Assembly: GCA_031002005.1 (NCBI GenBank)
Contig: JARYHS010008074.1
Coordinates: 351,874,932 to 351,938,931, forward strand
From: Vandiemenella viatica
Taxonomy: Eukaryota; Arthropoda; Insecta; Orthoptera; Morabidae
DNA length: 64,000 nucleotides
Direction: 5' to 3'
The notes under the pieces are model-generated. The model did no database searches and was not told the origin of the DNA. It saw only the letters and a program-made list of their open reading frames with translations. Positions 22,075-33,755 of the stretch are shown in pieces. How positions within the stretch are numbered: position 1 is the stretch's first letter; every line of letters starts with the position of its first letter. The position numbers were made by a program, and so were the translations under genes.

Positions 22075-22754
22075 TGTAGTATGTTGAGAGATTTTAGTTA
22101 TAAAATATTCTAACTTTCGCTCGGAATAATTTTTCTCAAGCTGCAGCTATGTAATGTAATTCCACCCAACGAAGCAGAGCTCAAGGTTGGGCAAAGTCAC
22201 TTCCCGTGGGAAGCAGTCCCCCTACCAGGGTAACCCCGAAAGCCCTTAGCCAGGGATTTTAGACGAATAGGATTAGGTCACATGACTTCTCCCCACCACG
22301 TTTCTACTCTGGAGAGCGCAGTCGGGAGCAGCCTCCAGGGGCAGTCTATTCGCCGATTCACAGGATGGACCACGTCGCCATACGGCAAGCAGATTTTATT
22401 AGGTAATGGCTAATGCAAGTTATACCCTCTGGCTGGCTGAGAAAGAATATCCCGAGTGACAGGATTTTATTAGTAGCAGATGCCTTTTATGAGAGCTAGT
22501 TTATGCAGTATTTTTCATTTATTTCAAGTGTATGTTTATGTGCCTATTTTTATTGAAGTATTAAAGTCACTCCATTCTTTCAACTACATGTTTTCATTTG
22601 TATCGCTGATTCCCGCTCATTACTAACTTTAAGTGTGGGCAGAACGTAGTCACTCTGATCCTAGGGCCACGTATCTTCGGAAACTAATCGGAGAGTGGAT
22701 GATCAGAGACGAATCCAAACTTTGGCCGTGGTGACTTGCCGCTCAGTTACTACA
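22075..22754. mobile_element. 680-bp insertion with short terminal inverted repeats, copy A only
   Basis: Copy B passes directly from GCATGTAG to GTCATTGG at about 47605-47613, while copy A has an extra 680 bases here. The insert starts TGTAGTATGTTGAG and ends GCTCAGTTACTACA, which read as imperfect inverted repeats. GTAG flanks it on both sides (22071-22074 and 22755-22758). It holds no recognisable coding region, so it is a candidate non-autonomous element of undetermined superfamily. Confidence 0.6.
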
Positions 22755-22814
22755 GTAGGGTCATTGGTATAGTGTAGCATCCAGCCAACAGTAATATTAT
22801 AATTCATTTGGTTA

Positions 22815-23680
22815 CTAGATACTTAGAGCCTGGTCAATCATCATCATCATCATCCTCAACAATTTCCATCCACTGGCTGGGTCAGCTTCATACACAAGCA
22901 TCTCCATTTCCTTCTTTCTTCCCACCACCTCTCTGTCACCACTTTGTTCCAGTCCTCTCCTCTCTTCCGTACACACTCCTCCACTCCTTTCAGCCATCCA
23001 TCTCTTGGTCTTCTTCTGGATCGTTTACCATGCATCTTAATTTCGTGGATTTTTCTTGGGATTCTCTGAACCTCCATCCTCTTTACATGTCCATACCATC
23101 TCAGTTTCGTCCTCTCTACCCATTCCTGTAGGGGTTCCTCTTTTACGGTGCATCTAATTACTTCATTTCTTATTCTGTCCATTTTAGTACTCCCATTCTA
23201 CCTCTTAAAAACTTCATTCCGCTTGCTTGTACTCTGTTGATGCCCCGCTTCTACATTGTCCATGTTTCAGCAGCATAAGTCAAGATAGGCACATACAGTA
23301 GTATGTGTGATAGATTAAGGCACATAGTATGTGTGATAGATTACTCTCTTGCTTCTTTGTGGTACATCTAATAAAGATGTACCACCATATCAGGCTCCTT
23401 AGAAACGCTTCTGCTTGCCTTCCTCTTTCACTTATCCGCCATCATTTCCTCCACATTCCTCTAATACACTCCCAAGTACTTGAACCTGGTTACCTTCTTT
23501 ACTTGTTCACCTGCCATCACAATCCCCTGGGTTATCCTATTCTTCTTTCTTGTTGTTACCATGTACTCACATTTCTATACATTAAATTTCAGGCCACATT
23601 CCTCCACACCGTCTGTCCATACATCCAACTGCCGCTGCACCACCTCCCCTTATCACATCATACCACAGAGATTGTATTTT
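22815..23680 (-). mobile_element. RTE-like LINE reverse transcriptase C-terminal fragment (copy A)
   Basis: On the minus strand, frame pieces recall the end of a non-LTR reverse transcriptase. A GLKFNIKKCEYM-type segment with a MVTT..KK region and a VTRLKYFG-type segment lie at about 23500-23640. MDRIRNEVIRCTVKEEPLQE and RLRWYGHVKRMEV-type wording lie at 22856-23182. The frame is broken and the endonuclease and catalytic half are missing. The same fragment occurs at 47690-48490, so it inserted before the duplication. Confidence 0.75.
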
Positions 23681-24517
23681 ATATTTTAGGGTTTATTGGT
23701 TTAATTTTTCCAACTGTGGCTCCGAGTGTGCTGAAGGCGCAGTATCTTTCCATCAGTTGTTATTCCCATTCCTCCTTAATTTAGGGAGAGGGTCATCGCT
23801 TTAAACGCTACTTTGAAGATTTTGTTTCTGCTGGCAAAGCAGATTCTGTATTCTATTTGGAATTGGGTCGGGGAGAGTTGTACTTGACCCACTCATTTTA
23901 CTCAGTGTAGATACTTCTGCACCTTATGCTCTTTGTATTCTATTTAAGCTTTGTCACAGTAGATATTTGTAATTGCCATAGTTTTCTTAATGTTATGAGC
24001 CAGTTTTTTGTTATTGTTTCGAGACTTCTTTGAAAAATAATTTCATGATGTCCTTTGTACTTACTTATACCAGTGTCCAGTACACCAATGAAAACGTATT
24101 GTTATTGGAAGTAGTACTTTTTTTTTAGTTTGGCACCTGTATCATTGGCAAATGTTGTGACGATTTTTCTCATTGTTTGGATGTTTACGCTGAGGTTTGG
24201 GCTTGGCATATGTCGTCTGTATATGCCCTGCGTGTGAATTTGGACCCGTTCATATTTATGCCTGTTAAATTCTGTAGGCTTTCCTGGAGGATTGGCTCGT
24301 TGAAATTTGGTATAACATTATGTCCAGTGGGCATCATTATCTTAACCATCATTCCGTTCTTGACAGGTGTTGATTGATGTCCATTTAGAAAAAAATTTGG
24401 TGCGTGTAATTGAAACTCTTTTCTGTATTACTTCCACAAATGGGCTTTTATGTGCCATGGCTGTTAAAAGGTAGTTATGCTAAATTCGATCGAATGTTTT
24501 TTCAAAGACATGAAATA
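23681..24517. other. Lipase intron 1 segment, copy A
   Basis: Non-coding sequence is collinear with about 48490-49604 in copy B. Copy B has about 280 bases near 48555-48825 that are missing here after GCTCCGAGTGTGCTG. No coding feature was recognised. Confidence 0.4.
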
Positions 24518-25946
24518 CACCTGGGTCTAAAATTAAGGCAACAACCCGTATTTCTCCGTCCTGTGTCTAATTCACTATATAATCCTACAACTTGTCAACA
24601 AATTTCCGTACAATCATGCTCTGCGCGGAATATGGCATTCCGGTCATCCTACAACTATGCCAACGATGACGTCAGGGCATCTATCAAACGAGGTAGTGTT
24701 TTGTTAGGTAGTCCTATACCCACAATCGCTGTGTACGCATTCACAACGGCTCAGTATGGCACAGAGAAGACGCCTACCAGACTCTCTGCGGTGGAAGGCA
24801 GGACAGTCTCAAACTGATATGACCCTATGACTTAATGTGAATCGTTCTGTTGTTTCTCGGATGTGGGCGACACTGTATGGAGACCGAAACTGTATCCCGA
24901 CGAGCAGAGCAGGACCAACCACATGTGATATCAGAAATAGAAAACTGTTAATTGGCTATATGTGCACTACTGTAGTGCTTAGTAATGCATGGAAACTGGC
25001 ATACGAGAGTTTTATCGAGGCAAACAGTGTACAGAAGGATTCGGCAGATAGGCCTTTACTATCTGAGACCTGCTGTATGTGTATCCCTGATGCACCTTTA
25101 CAGAACATAGAACAATGGAATCATCAACATGCCAACTGGACGGTCGACAGTGGTGTGTTCTTTCACAGATAAGGCCTGATTTGTTCTGGAGAGTGATTCT
25201 CGATAGATTCGTGTCGGAGGGAACATGGAACACGATTTCGGGACCCAAACGTTGTGTAAAGAGACCAATATCGAGGAGGATCCCTAATGGCGTGGGTAGG
25301 AATTATGTTGGCCACTCGTACATCTCTCCATGACATTGCGCGGGTGAATCGCGAAGGTTTAACTGCTGTCAGGTATCGTGGCAAGCTCTTGCGACCTCAT
25401 GTGCGGGTTGTTTCAAGGTGCTGTGGGCACAGACTTCGTATTAATGGACGATGCAGCTCGACCTCATAGAGCACAGGTGGTTGATGTATTCTTTGAAACG
25501 GAAGATATAGCGCGCATGGTATGGCCTGCTCGCTCTTACGATTTGAGTCCCATAGAGTATGAAGTAGGGAGGTGAGTTTCATCACGTCAGTAGCCACCAA
25601 CCACTTTCCAAGATTTGCGAGCTGCGCTGCAGGAAGAATGGGCGTTACTGCTTCAACATGAGATTGATGACATTATCCACAACATGCGCCGCCGTTGTTG
25701 GGCTTGTATTGCTGGCAGATGTGGTCACACCCCATACTGAGCACATTAACCAGTTGTCGGTATATGTCTTAATGTGTAGAAAAAAAGAAAAACATTTTTG
25801 TCTACGGTTATGCATGTTGCAGTTGTTTACGTTCTGTATTCTTTACATTGTTTCTACTTTACTATAATCTATTTATACTGTTTTGTTTCAAAATAAATGC
25901 AATCTGGTACAAGTTTCATTTGTTGTTTTAATTTTGGACACCAGTG
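24518..25946 (+). mobile_element. Tc1-like DNA transposon (copy A)
   Basis: The element lies between TA dinucleotides (24516-24517 and 25947-25948). Its ends form diverged inverted repeats: the left end has CACCTGGGTCTAAAATTAAG and the right end reads, in reverse complement, CACTGGTGTCCAAAATTAAA. This is the Tc1/mariner pattern of TA target duplication with inverted termini. The length of about 1.43 kb is typical for a single-gene Tc1 element. The same insertion exists in copy B, where it was later interrupted by other elements. Confidence 0.85.
24756..25740 (+). pseudogene. Tc1-type transposase, degenerate (copy A)
   Basis: The frame starts at the ATG of ATGGCACAGAGAAG and ends with a Tc1-like C-terminus (MRRRCWACIAGRCGHTPY) at 25740. 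The DNA-binding part has LNVNRSVVSRMW. The catalytic part retains a recognisable block with DFVLMDDAARPHRAQVVD and ARSYDLSPIE, corresponding to the second Asp and the Glu of the DD34E triad. Stops and frameshifts split it near 24817, 25172 and 25400-25575, so it is inactive. The family cuts and pastes DNA at TA sites. Confidence 0.85.
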
Positions 25947-28900
25947 TAGTAGTGCTAATGCAGTGTGGTTTTCCGCGTTTATGCAGGTAATATCGCGGTT
26001 TTCGTATACGATATCCAGGATACTGCTGCATCCTGGTATGGCACTGGCTTGGTTAAGGCCTAGGATTTTCCCCTTTAGGTATGCCAATCTTGTTGTAAAA
26101 GGTAAAACAACACATTTAACTTTTAAAATATTTGAATGCGAGAAAACCTACGAATATGAAATAACTAAAACAAAATTCACGACAACCACACACAACGACC
26201 GCCTGTGAAAGGCAAACGACTCCGACAGTATGATACAGCCCAAGCCGCGCGATCTAGTCGTCCGTAGTCAGCAGTGGGACGCAGTCGATTCCTGCGTAAG
26301 ACCAGCCATAAAAGTTTCGACAAATCCATCTTAAACTGAACAGTATTATAGACAAAAAGTATTTCAAAATATCGATGGACGTGTAATTATATTATTCATT
26401 TCAGACCGTTATAATGACCACACCGAAGGAGTAACTATAGAGTGTCAGGTAGTGCGATTGGAGATCACTGTCAAAGTGTATTGAGAGCAACAACGATAGA
26501 CACGGCTGTTTGACAGAAGTTACAGACACAGACGATATAACTGACCTTGAGATCAGTAACAGTTCTGTACCAGTAGCAAAATGAGCAATCTTAAACAGAT
26601 AACGGTTTTCTGCAGGCCGCTCGGCACACATTCCCGTACTGAACGTGTCCGGGATAAGGTCACTCTTCAGCTGGAATGTTACAATCCTCAGAAGTCAGTA
26701 GAAACAACTGTGTGGCACAAACAACGTCTCAGAGCCTTTCGCTTTAGTTGCCACAATGGATGACAGCTTTAATTACAAGTCGTGAAGGTTTCAATAGGTA
26801 TTAAATTTTTTCAACTTATAATTGTTTTAATGATCAAAATATTTATTCCCTTATCTTTAGTGGAACCTAACCATGCAGTTCTGTTGAGCGTGTTAAACTG
26901 ACGTCATGCTGGACAAGAGGAAGTACGATGGGATCCTGGTTCGAACATAGGTGCTGACATGCTGACCATCCTGATTAGGGTGTTTTACACGGCTTACCAA
27001 CGGTAATACCACTCTGGTCCCCACCAACCGCCTGAAAACTACACCTTAAACAAACAGAATAAATGGTTGATATGGGCTACATCGTCAACATAGCCACAAG
27101 TTTTGAAGTGAGTACGTGTTTTGTTCACGTCTTGAATTGTAGCTGGTGTATTAATGAATACCGGGTTTAACTGTATAGTACTTGCAATGTGGTCAGACGC
27201 AGTAAGCACATGCTTATTCGTTACAGCATTCGGGGTGAAGATAAGTCTTCGGTAATATTTTTGTAGATTATATTAACAAACGTTGCATTTTGGCTGGTGC
27301 TGTGTAAAAGAACGGTTCTTCATCTCTCTCCTACAGCCGTTGGTGATCTTGTTAAAGTGTTGTTCCAGTACATCCACTTGTCTTTTGACCACTACGTCTA
27401 AATACCAAGGAGGTATAAACATCTGTGAAGGTAGCAAATCGTGTCACCTTCAAGATACTCATGACATCGTTGGCAATGATTGCTATCTTAAGGGGCAGAC
27501 GTCTTCATCCCTGTTGTATACAATTTTGTGGTTATCTTGTAAAGACGTATTGATAATTACAAATCTTCCTTATTTCCATCATGCTTAACTTTTCAGACTG
27601 CTATCCCGATTTATAAGACATCAAATGACATTTACACGAAGCCAAGAGCTTGAAATGCTGAGACCACAGTTAGAAGATGATGCGTATTAATAGTAAATAA
27701 AAAAGAAATGGAAGTTAATTCTACTTTTATGATTATCTCTGCACGATGCAATTTTATCCACAACTACTTCTAATTACAATTGCTAGCTAGTCCCCGTTCC
27801 AGCAAAATTTGCTTAGCTCTTCTGAAGTACGGCTTGTGAATCACATCGAACAGATTGCACTTTCCATCCTCGTTGTAAAGATCTGAACACGCTGATGAAT
27901 CCCAACTAGTTAAAACACCAAACTTTTAATAAATTATAGCACTTTGTGTGTGTTCAAGAAATTTACAGTAACTTAAGGACCAAAACCGTAAATTTTGTTA
28001 CTTTTGTCCGTCTGTACGCATATCATTCTAAAACTATAGTCCGGATTTCAAGTAAACCCCACAGTCAAAAGCTTATGTCATCGGTTAGCGTATATGATAC
28101 TTTAGTCAGACTACATTCACAAAACAAGCAGGCTGACGTAATTTTTGTAATAAGAAAAAAGCGATATGTGTCGTCAAATTATTCATGTTCAACATAAATG
28201 TGGTATAATATTTGCCGCCTTATGGTCGTATAAAGTGGAATGCGCTAAGTGTAAATAAAAGTGCGGCAAGCTAATCCTGACAGACGGCAGCATAATAAAC
28301 TACATGATTCAAGTTAGATGATAGTAGCACAGAAGTCAACGGCTCCACATTGTTCTCTTATGTGTGATTCCTGGTAATTAGGAATAATCGATTTACTGGA
28401 CTAGTTGCAAATAACAACTTAAAGAAACTGGATTAGAAAGATCCTGAATACTGAAGGTGGTGTAACCGAAAGAAGTTGTGTATGAAGTTAATATATATTT
28501 TTAAAAAAAATATATTTTGCCCCCAACAGTCATATCGCGTAAATACATGTAAAAATAGGGAACAAAATAATAAATTCATCCATTATTTTCTCCACACACA
28601 GTACGCAACCTATATAGGCAGACCACCAAGTCTAGAATTCGGATTTGCCAACCTGATCTTGATTTGCATGTTTTTCTCCTTGATTGTTCTAGGTGGTTGC
28701 CATGATAAGACCATAGACAACATACTGTATTATCGCCGTACTTCCCAAGAAAGTTTTAAGTTCCAAGCATCATAAACTCTGCCTACAACGCAAAACGAAA
28801 TGGAGAATGTGGTAATATATAGCAGTGACATTCCCCACCAATGTCAGCTCACCGGTTTTATTCAAAAAGAGTAAACATTTCTGATTCAATCAGAGGGGCG

Positions 28901-29157
28901 GATGGCATCTATCGATAAATAACTATGGTGTATTCTCCCATCCTGCCGTCCACAAACCCTCATCAAGTTATTGCATTTTCCCTAGAAACAAAATTCATAC
29001 GCATTTTCGCATAGAGCATCTTCAAACAATCTAGTTCATCAGGAATTAAATAATTTACGAGAGCTATTTATAAAGCAACACTAATGATCTGCAATTAGAC
29101 ATCTAAGCTGTCACTGAATATACATTACCACGATTAAGTGGGTGCTTGAAAGCTTAC
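25947..29157. other. Lipase intron 1, large conserved-order segment, copy A
   Basis: This is non-coding sequence collinear with 56035-59582. At about 26870-27060 there is a SINE-like block with a tRNA-type B box (CCTGGTTCGAACATAGGTGC). Its counterpart in copy B is at 56935-57135. Near 27785, copy B has about 350 additional bases (57867-58213) that are missing here at the junction TTGCTAGCTAGTCC. Open frames such as 27283-27588 and 28476-28775 are not kept in copy B, so they are not supported as genes. Confidence 0.5.
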
Positions 29158-29357
29158 CGTGTCGAGGTATGCCTCTTCGGGTACATCACCAATGAGAAAC
29201 ATGGAAGTCAGCCTCAAGACGAGGTCCATTGGCACCGGGTATCGTAACTTCATGACACTCCACAGTCCTCTGTGAGAACCTCGCCACTCAAGTAACCGCC
29301 ACGTTATCTCCTCAGGAGCACGTGCTTTTGGCATATCCAAAGTGGCTGTTGGTGGAA
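29158..29357 (-). CDS. Acid lipase, exon 1 (copy A; start uncertain)
   Basis: The minus-strand frame ends GDVPEEAYLDT at a strong donor (ACG|GTAAGC) in phase 0. That joins perfectly to exon 2, giving the typical lipase order of a Leu-Asp/Thr-Thr segment followed by GYQVEEH. Upstream, the exon is open to an ATG at 29364 that overlaps a possible acceptor ATGTTAG, so this could be an internal exon beginning at 29357, or a first exon. A second candidate start is the internal Met of MKLRYPVPMDLVLRL, whose hydrophobic stretch LVLRLTSMFLIG is a poor signal peptide because it contains charged residues. Over about 200 bases, copy B differs by one substitution and one in-frame three-base deletion, while the introns differ much more. 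This supports coding function. Confidence 0.7.
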
Positions 29358-30680
29358 CTAACATTCAAAACAAGATAACAACAATACCAGCAAAATTTAA
29401 TCTGGAAGAATATCGAGAGTGAAGACTTTAAAATACAACATAGTGACAGTGTGTTCCCTTGTCTTCATCAAGCTTAACATAGCCCCCTTCGATAATAAGG
29501 GTTCTAAGCTAAACCTTGTGAAAACAACAATGTCAGTAGCCGAAACATTGTGTTTTAACGACACTATTCAGCTGGACACCTATAAAAATTAAGCTACTTC
29601 AAAGACGGGAAGATCTCTATTCACATAATAATACCCGCGTAGAGCAGCCATAATTCACGATGTCAGTTAATTATCAACTGGCTGATCTGGCGACTTCTTC
29701 CGAGCGGAATTAGATATTTTGGCTGTTAATTCGCAGATAAATTATCAAAGAAATGTTGGATGGGCAGCAAAAAGCAATGGATCAATCTTGTTGTTTCGTG
29801 TTTCTTGGATTTCCTGGTCTCCTATTAAATTGAAGTAGAAATATTTATACAATATTGGTATGTTGAATATAGTAGGGTTCAATGGTAAAGTTTGATGTTT
29901 TAGTTGTTTGACAAACAAAATTTAATAAAGAGAAAGATGAAAACAAAGAAAATCTTTTAATATATTTACTCATAGATTAGAATTTTAAACAAGAAACTAT
30001 ATCAAAAAAGATGGATATTGGTGATGTTTTACATTGGAAAGTAACGAGGAAGTAATTAAGTTTAGATAACGGAAAACTTTATTTTATTTTGGATCTCTTT
30101 GATTAGTTGCGCAATTACCTGTTTTAAATAAATTTCATGTACAGATACAACGTTTCTATAATTTCATTATACAGTATGAATCACTTCTGTTTCCTTTTGG
30201 GGTAGCATATATTTGCAGTGTCATATTCCTGCGTAATTTGCTGGAACATATGACTTGGAGTTATTAAGTGTAGTTTGCTCATTTATTTATACACGGAAGA
30301 GATAAGGAGTCTTCGTAATGATAGCTTATGGAATATTTTTGTACTTTATTTTATTAGTTTCTAAAATAATTGATTAGTAAAGCACTAGTATATACCAAAC
30401 AACTGAAGACGAAATAGTGATTTTTTAAGGATTCATGATTTTTTTTCTTCATTACTTAGAAGTGGCGAGAAGTCAGAGTACCTGGCATATCTAATGATAA
30501 AAAAAAATCAAAAAAGTTGTGGTTAATATTTGAAGAATTTTATTTTATTCCTTTTATCTAGAATTTCAGGAATATTTTCAAAACATCGGTATTTTGAAAA
30601 AAAAAAAAAACTCTTCCAGAAGTTTTACCTTAGGTTAATTCTATGACTGTGAATACTGTTCATCCTAGCACAGCAGGCAG
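29358..30680. other. Upstream region or intron of lipase copy A
   Basis: Very AT-rich non-coding sequence, collinear with about 59785-61020. It should contain the promoter or a large 5' intron of the lipase, but no TATA or initiator signal can be assigned with confidence. A poly-A run lies at 30598-30612. Confidence 0.4.
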
Positions 30681-30684
30681 TTTC

Positions 30685-30970
30685 TACACTGTCTGGTGGC
30701 TCAGTGGTTAAGGCGTGTGACTGGTGATCGAAATGAGGCCCCCGGTTAGAATCCCTGTCTCGCCGGGGATTTTCATAGGCCCTAAACCCGCCCTTCACCT
30801 GTTGCGCAGTTTGCTGTGTAATGTGAAGAACGCCAAAACTCTTTCAAGGTTCGGATTCCACGTTAAAATGTAAGTTTCCTGTATTTAGTAGGACTACCGG
30901 GCTAGATTAAGGAGGCTACGACAGAGGATGACTGCAACCAATAAAACGCTGCTGTCACCAGGTCCTTACG
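30685..30970 (+). repeat. tRNA-derived SINE, family 2 (copy A)
   Basis: The head contains the A-box-like TGGTGGCTCAGTGGTTAAGG and a B-box region CCCCGGTTAGAATCCCTGTC. A body specific to this family follows (TTTTCATAGGCC, TTGCTGTGTAATGTGAA, CTTTCAAGGTTCGGATTCCA). The counterpart at 61025-61315 shows that it predates the duplication. Confidence 0.8.
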
Positions 30971-31719
30971 ACCAAATGAGTCATCACAAATTACTAATTA
31001 TCGGGAGTTTACAGAAGCTTATGCATTAGTTTCTGGAAGCTTTAAAACTGCTTGCTGTGTAACGAAAAGCCTGAAAACTAGACTAAATGTACGAAATCCA
31101 TTGTTGTCGGGTTACAGACAGTTCTTGGTTAAACAAGCCAGAACAGGCTAGATCATTCACATAATTTGGTGAAGTTAGTGTTCACAATATCCCTATTTTG
31201 CATGGAAATTTTAATATTTATTAAAAGCAAACTAATTTTTTAACCACCCCGAAACCGTTGTCATACTTCCTAGTGCTGACATATCACCAGCAGATAGTTG
31301 CTTGTTAGCTGGAGTAGTCCGTCCCTAGAGTTCCTGGCCACACATTTCACGCTCTCGTCCTTTTTTGAACCTGGTACTCGAAAAGACGTTAAGTTTCACC
31401 CAAAAATGACTTTTTCCCTTTTACTATAACTACTGTTTAATAGGAAATTTTTCATATCATTGTTCACTTGTAATTTTTAATAGTTTTGCTTGAATGAGAG
31501 AAATATTTGATCGGCAATTAAATACTCCGAAGACATAAAGAAGCCACGGCACGTGAGTGGAGAAAGTTTATTATCCTGACCATCCACAGGATCTCCCAAT
31601 TCACGAAGTCCTTAATGACCTACCACCCAACTGGGCTTAAATGTATAAATCATGTATGCATGACGTATCTGGCATTGAAGTCGGGCAAAATGGCAACAAA
31701 GCTGGAACTCAGTACCTGT

Positions 31720-31985
31720 GAAACATCAAGATATTGAAGATCCTACAACTGGACTTCCATGATTACAAAAAAAGAAACACCAGTGATTTAAACAAAACCG
31801 CCCATGAACAGGCCACGTCAAATGCAACACCATGCTATTTAAGTGTGGACTTCGGGATTCTCCTGACTGTAACTGCGGAGGTCCTTCTAAGAGTGTGGAG
31901 CACATTATTAAGGAAAGCTCTCCAAGGAAGTTGGATGGACCATCTCAAACCGTTATCAGTGCTACAACTTCGTTCTTAGCTTGAA
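31720..31985 (+). mobile_element. LINE 3' fragment (copy A)
   Basis: A plus-strand frame, broken by small indels, gives the C-terminal cysteine-rich end of a Jockey-like ORF2. The copy B version reads GHVKCNTMLFKCGLRDSP and then a Cys-Asn-Cys-Gly-Gly ... His-Ile-Ile-Lys-Glu-Cys pattern. Only about 270 bases are present. Its 3' end is cut by the LTR that begins at 31989. Confidence 0.6.
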
Positions 31986-31988
31986 TGC

Positions 31989-32430
31989 TGAAGTGAACTA
32001 CACTTAATGGTTCCTTGAGGTTTATTACTATGTACACAAAACACTGGTAAACAATAACAAAGGTGGTACAGTTAGCGGATGACTGTCGAGAAATTTAGCC
32101 TGGTCCTGATCCGGGGTAGAGAGAGACGGCTTCTACTTCTCGCGAACTTCCGGTGGTCTTCTGTAGTTGAAGCTGGTTCCGCGGTCAGGCCGGAACTGGC
32201 GGTGGAGCGGCCCTCTACGCTTATATAGGCGGCCTGGCGCAGGAATTCCGTTGTGTGGTAGTACGGCGACCTCTGTAAGAAATAGTCCCACTTAGCCTCT
32301 AGATGATTCTATTTGTTTTCCTGGTTTGTTTTGATGCCTCTGCGCCTGTTTGGAGTCGTATGTATCCCGGCGTGCAGGCGCGTTGTTTATGAGGTCTGCC
32401 TGGCAGGGGCCTTTACTGGCAGACTGAACA
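31989..32430 (-). repeat. 3' LTR of the minus-strand gypsy element
   Basis: This 442-base repeat has TG...CA ends and matches the right LTR with scattered differences. Examples are GGGGTAGAGAGAGACGG here against GGGGTAGAGTGACGG there, and a two-base length difference near TCGTATGTATCC. Read on the minus strand, a TATATAA box occurs at about 32220-32226. It marks the exact right edge of duplication copy A. Confidence 0.95.
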
Positions 32431-32450
32431 TACCTCCCTCCCGGGGGGGA
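32431..32450 (-). promoter_or_regulatory. Polypurine tract of the minus-strand gypsy element
   Basis: The minus strand reads a purine-rich CCCCCCCGGGAGGGAGGTA-type stretch ending directly at the 3' LTR. This is the position where the primer for second-strand synthesis is formed in LTR elements. Confidence 0.7.
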
Positions 32451-32747
32451 AGGAGAAGCGATGTCTGCGACGTCTGCGAGGTCGTCTGCCGCGGCACCCT
32501 GGAGCAGACTATGAAGGCTACCTACGGGGGAGTACGGAGCTGTTCCCCTGGCGATGCGTGCCGACCTGCGTCGTGGTGCAGGTTGTGGTGGAGGAACTTG
32601 TGGAGCTAACGGCATCGGTTCGTCGGCGTCAATGGCCGGAGAAGATGGTCCCCGCAGGTGGTCGAGAGGCTGCGGCTGAAGGGTGTCGGAGGCGACCGAC
32701 AGGGTTGTGGCGTCGGTGGTGGCGCTGTAACTGTCCCTGAGCAACGG

Positions 32748-33700
32748 TTAGACGGCAGGAGTGGTGGAGGTGGCAGGGAAGGAGAGGAAGAAGTGGATGG
32801 CCGTGGCGTGTGTGGAAGAGGGACGGTGCCGTTGGGGTAGCGGAGACGTAGTTGGTTTCGATGGCGTCGCACTATCCGGCCATCCAGGCTGACGTCGAAC
32901 AGTTGGCGGCCCCGGGGCCGCTGGATGACCCCCGGAAGCCAACCGGCCCGGGAGCCAAACCCGCGGGCCCAGTACTAGGGAGCCCGGGAAGAATCGGAAT
33001 GGGCCCGAAGGTACCTGTACTTTGGGCGGGGTAAGAGGAGATGGAGGAGAGTGCGAGGTTGGCGGCCATGCAGCAATTCCGCCGGGCTTTTGGCCCCCCA
33101 CTGGAGTGGTTCGATAGGAACTGAGGAAGAGTGTCAATGCCTCTTCGAGTTTGTGACTTGTGGTGTATTTGGTCATTTGGGTTTTGAATGTTCTGACTAG
33201 CCGTTCCGCCTCCCCGTTAGATTGGGGGTGGAAGGGCGGGGTGAGGAGGTGTTGGATATTGTTGGCGGTACAGAAGGATAGGAATTCCCGACTTCGAAAT
33301 TGCGGTCCGTTATCTGTGACGATGGCGTATGGTAATCCTTCGATGGAAAAGATCTTCGTGAGGGCTGAAATGGTGACCTCTGTGGTGATTGTGGAGCAAC
33401 GGACGACATATGGGAAGTGGGAAAAGGCATCCGTCACTAGGAGCCACTGGTGGCCTAGGAATGGGCCAGCGAAGTCGAGGTGAATGCGTTCCCAGGGTCC
33501 GGACGGTGCCGGCCAGGAAAGGAACTTTTGAGGGGGGCGGGGCAGTTGTCGGGCACAGATTGGTACAGCGCCGCACCATCTCCGTGACATCCGTGGTAAG
33601 GCCGATCCAGAATACATGCGTCTGGCAAGGGATTTGGTGCGGGCAATTCCCCAGTGTCCTTGGTGGAGAGTTTGGAGGCTTGTCGGCTGTAGGGATCTCG
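32748..33700 (-). pseudogene. Integrase region of the minus-strand gypsy element
   Basis: The open frame 33617-32748 has ERIHLDFAGPFLGHQWLLVT, AIVTDNGPQFRSREF and HPQSNGEAERLVRTF, which supply the D,D-35-E catalytic triad. A Pro-rich C-terminal stretch follows. Upstream parts of integrase continue in other frames, and the order of frames shows at least two shifts. In an active element it would insert the cDNA into the host chromosome. Confidence 0.85.
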
Positions 33701-33755
33701 GAACGACGACCCTCGGGGTGGAATTGGTTTCTGTTGCGGAGAAGCACTCCCTCTA

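Larger units (their letters stand above)
9312..31988. repeat. Segmental duplication, copy A
   Basis: The sequence from ATCCAGGAATTCACGTG at 9312 to CTTGAATGC at 31988 is collinear and in the same orientation with 40389-62636. The homology includes lipase exons 1-3, several shared SINEs, an RTE-like LINE fragment, a Tc1 element and a LINE 3' fragment. Introns differ by scattered substitutions and indels. Copy A alone carries the gypsy element at 13387-20063 and the 680-bp element at 22075-22754. Its right end coincides exactly with the LTR boundary at 31989. Confidence 0.95.

Noticed and set aside
23329..23784. 151-codon plus-strand open frame
   Set aside because: It is antisense to the RTE-like LINE fragment and is not kept in frame in copy B; its cysteine- and leucine-rich look is due to the complement of the LINE coding sequence.
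24177..24377. 66-codon plus-strand frame shared in part with copy B
   Set aside because: The copy B equivalent (about 49250-49450) has frame-breaking indels; it is intron sequence.
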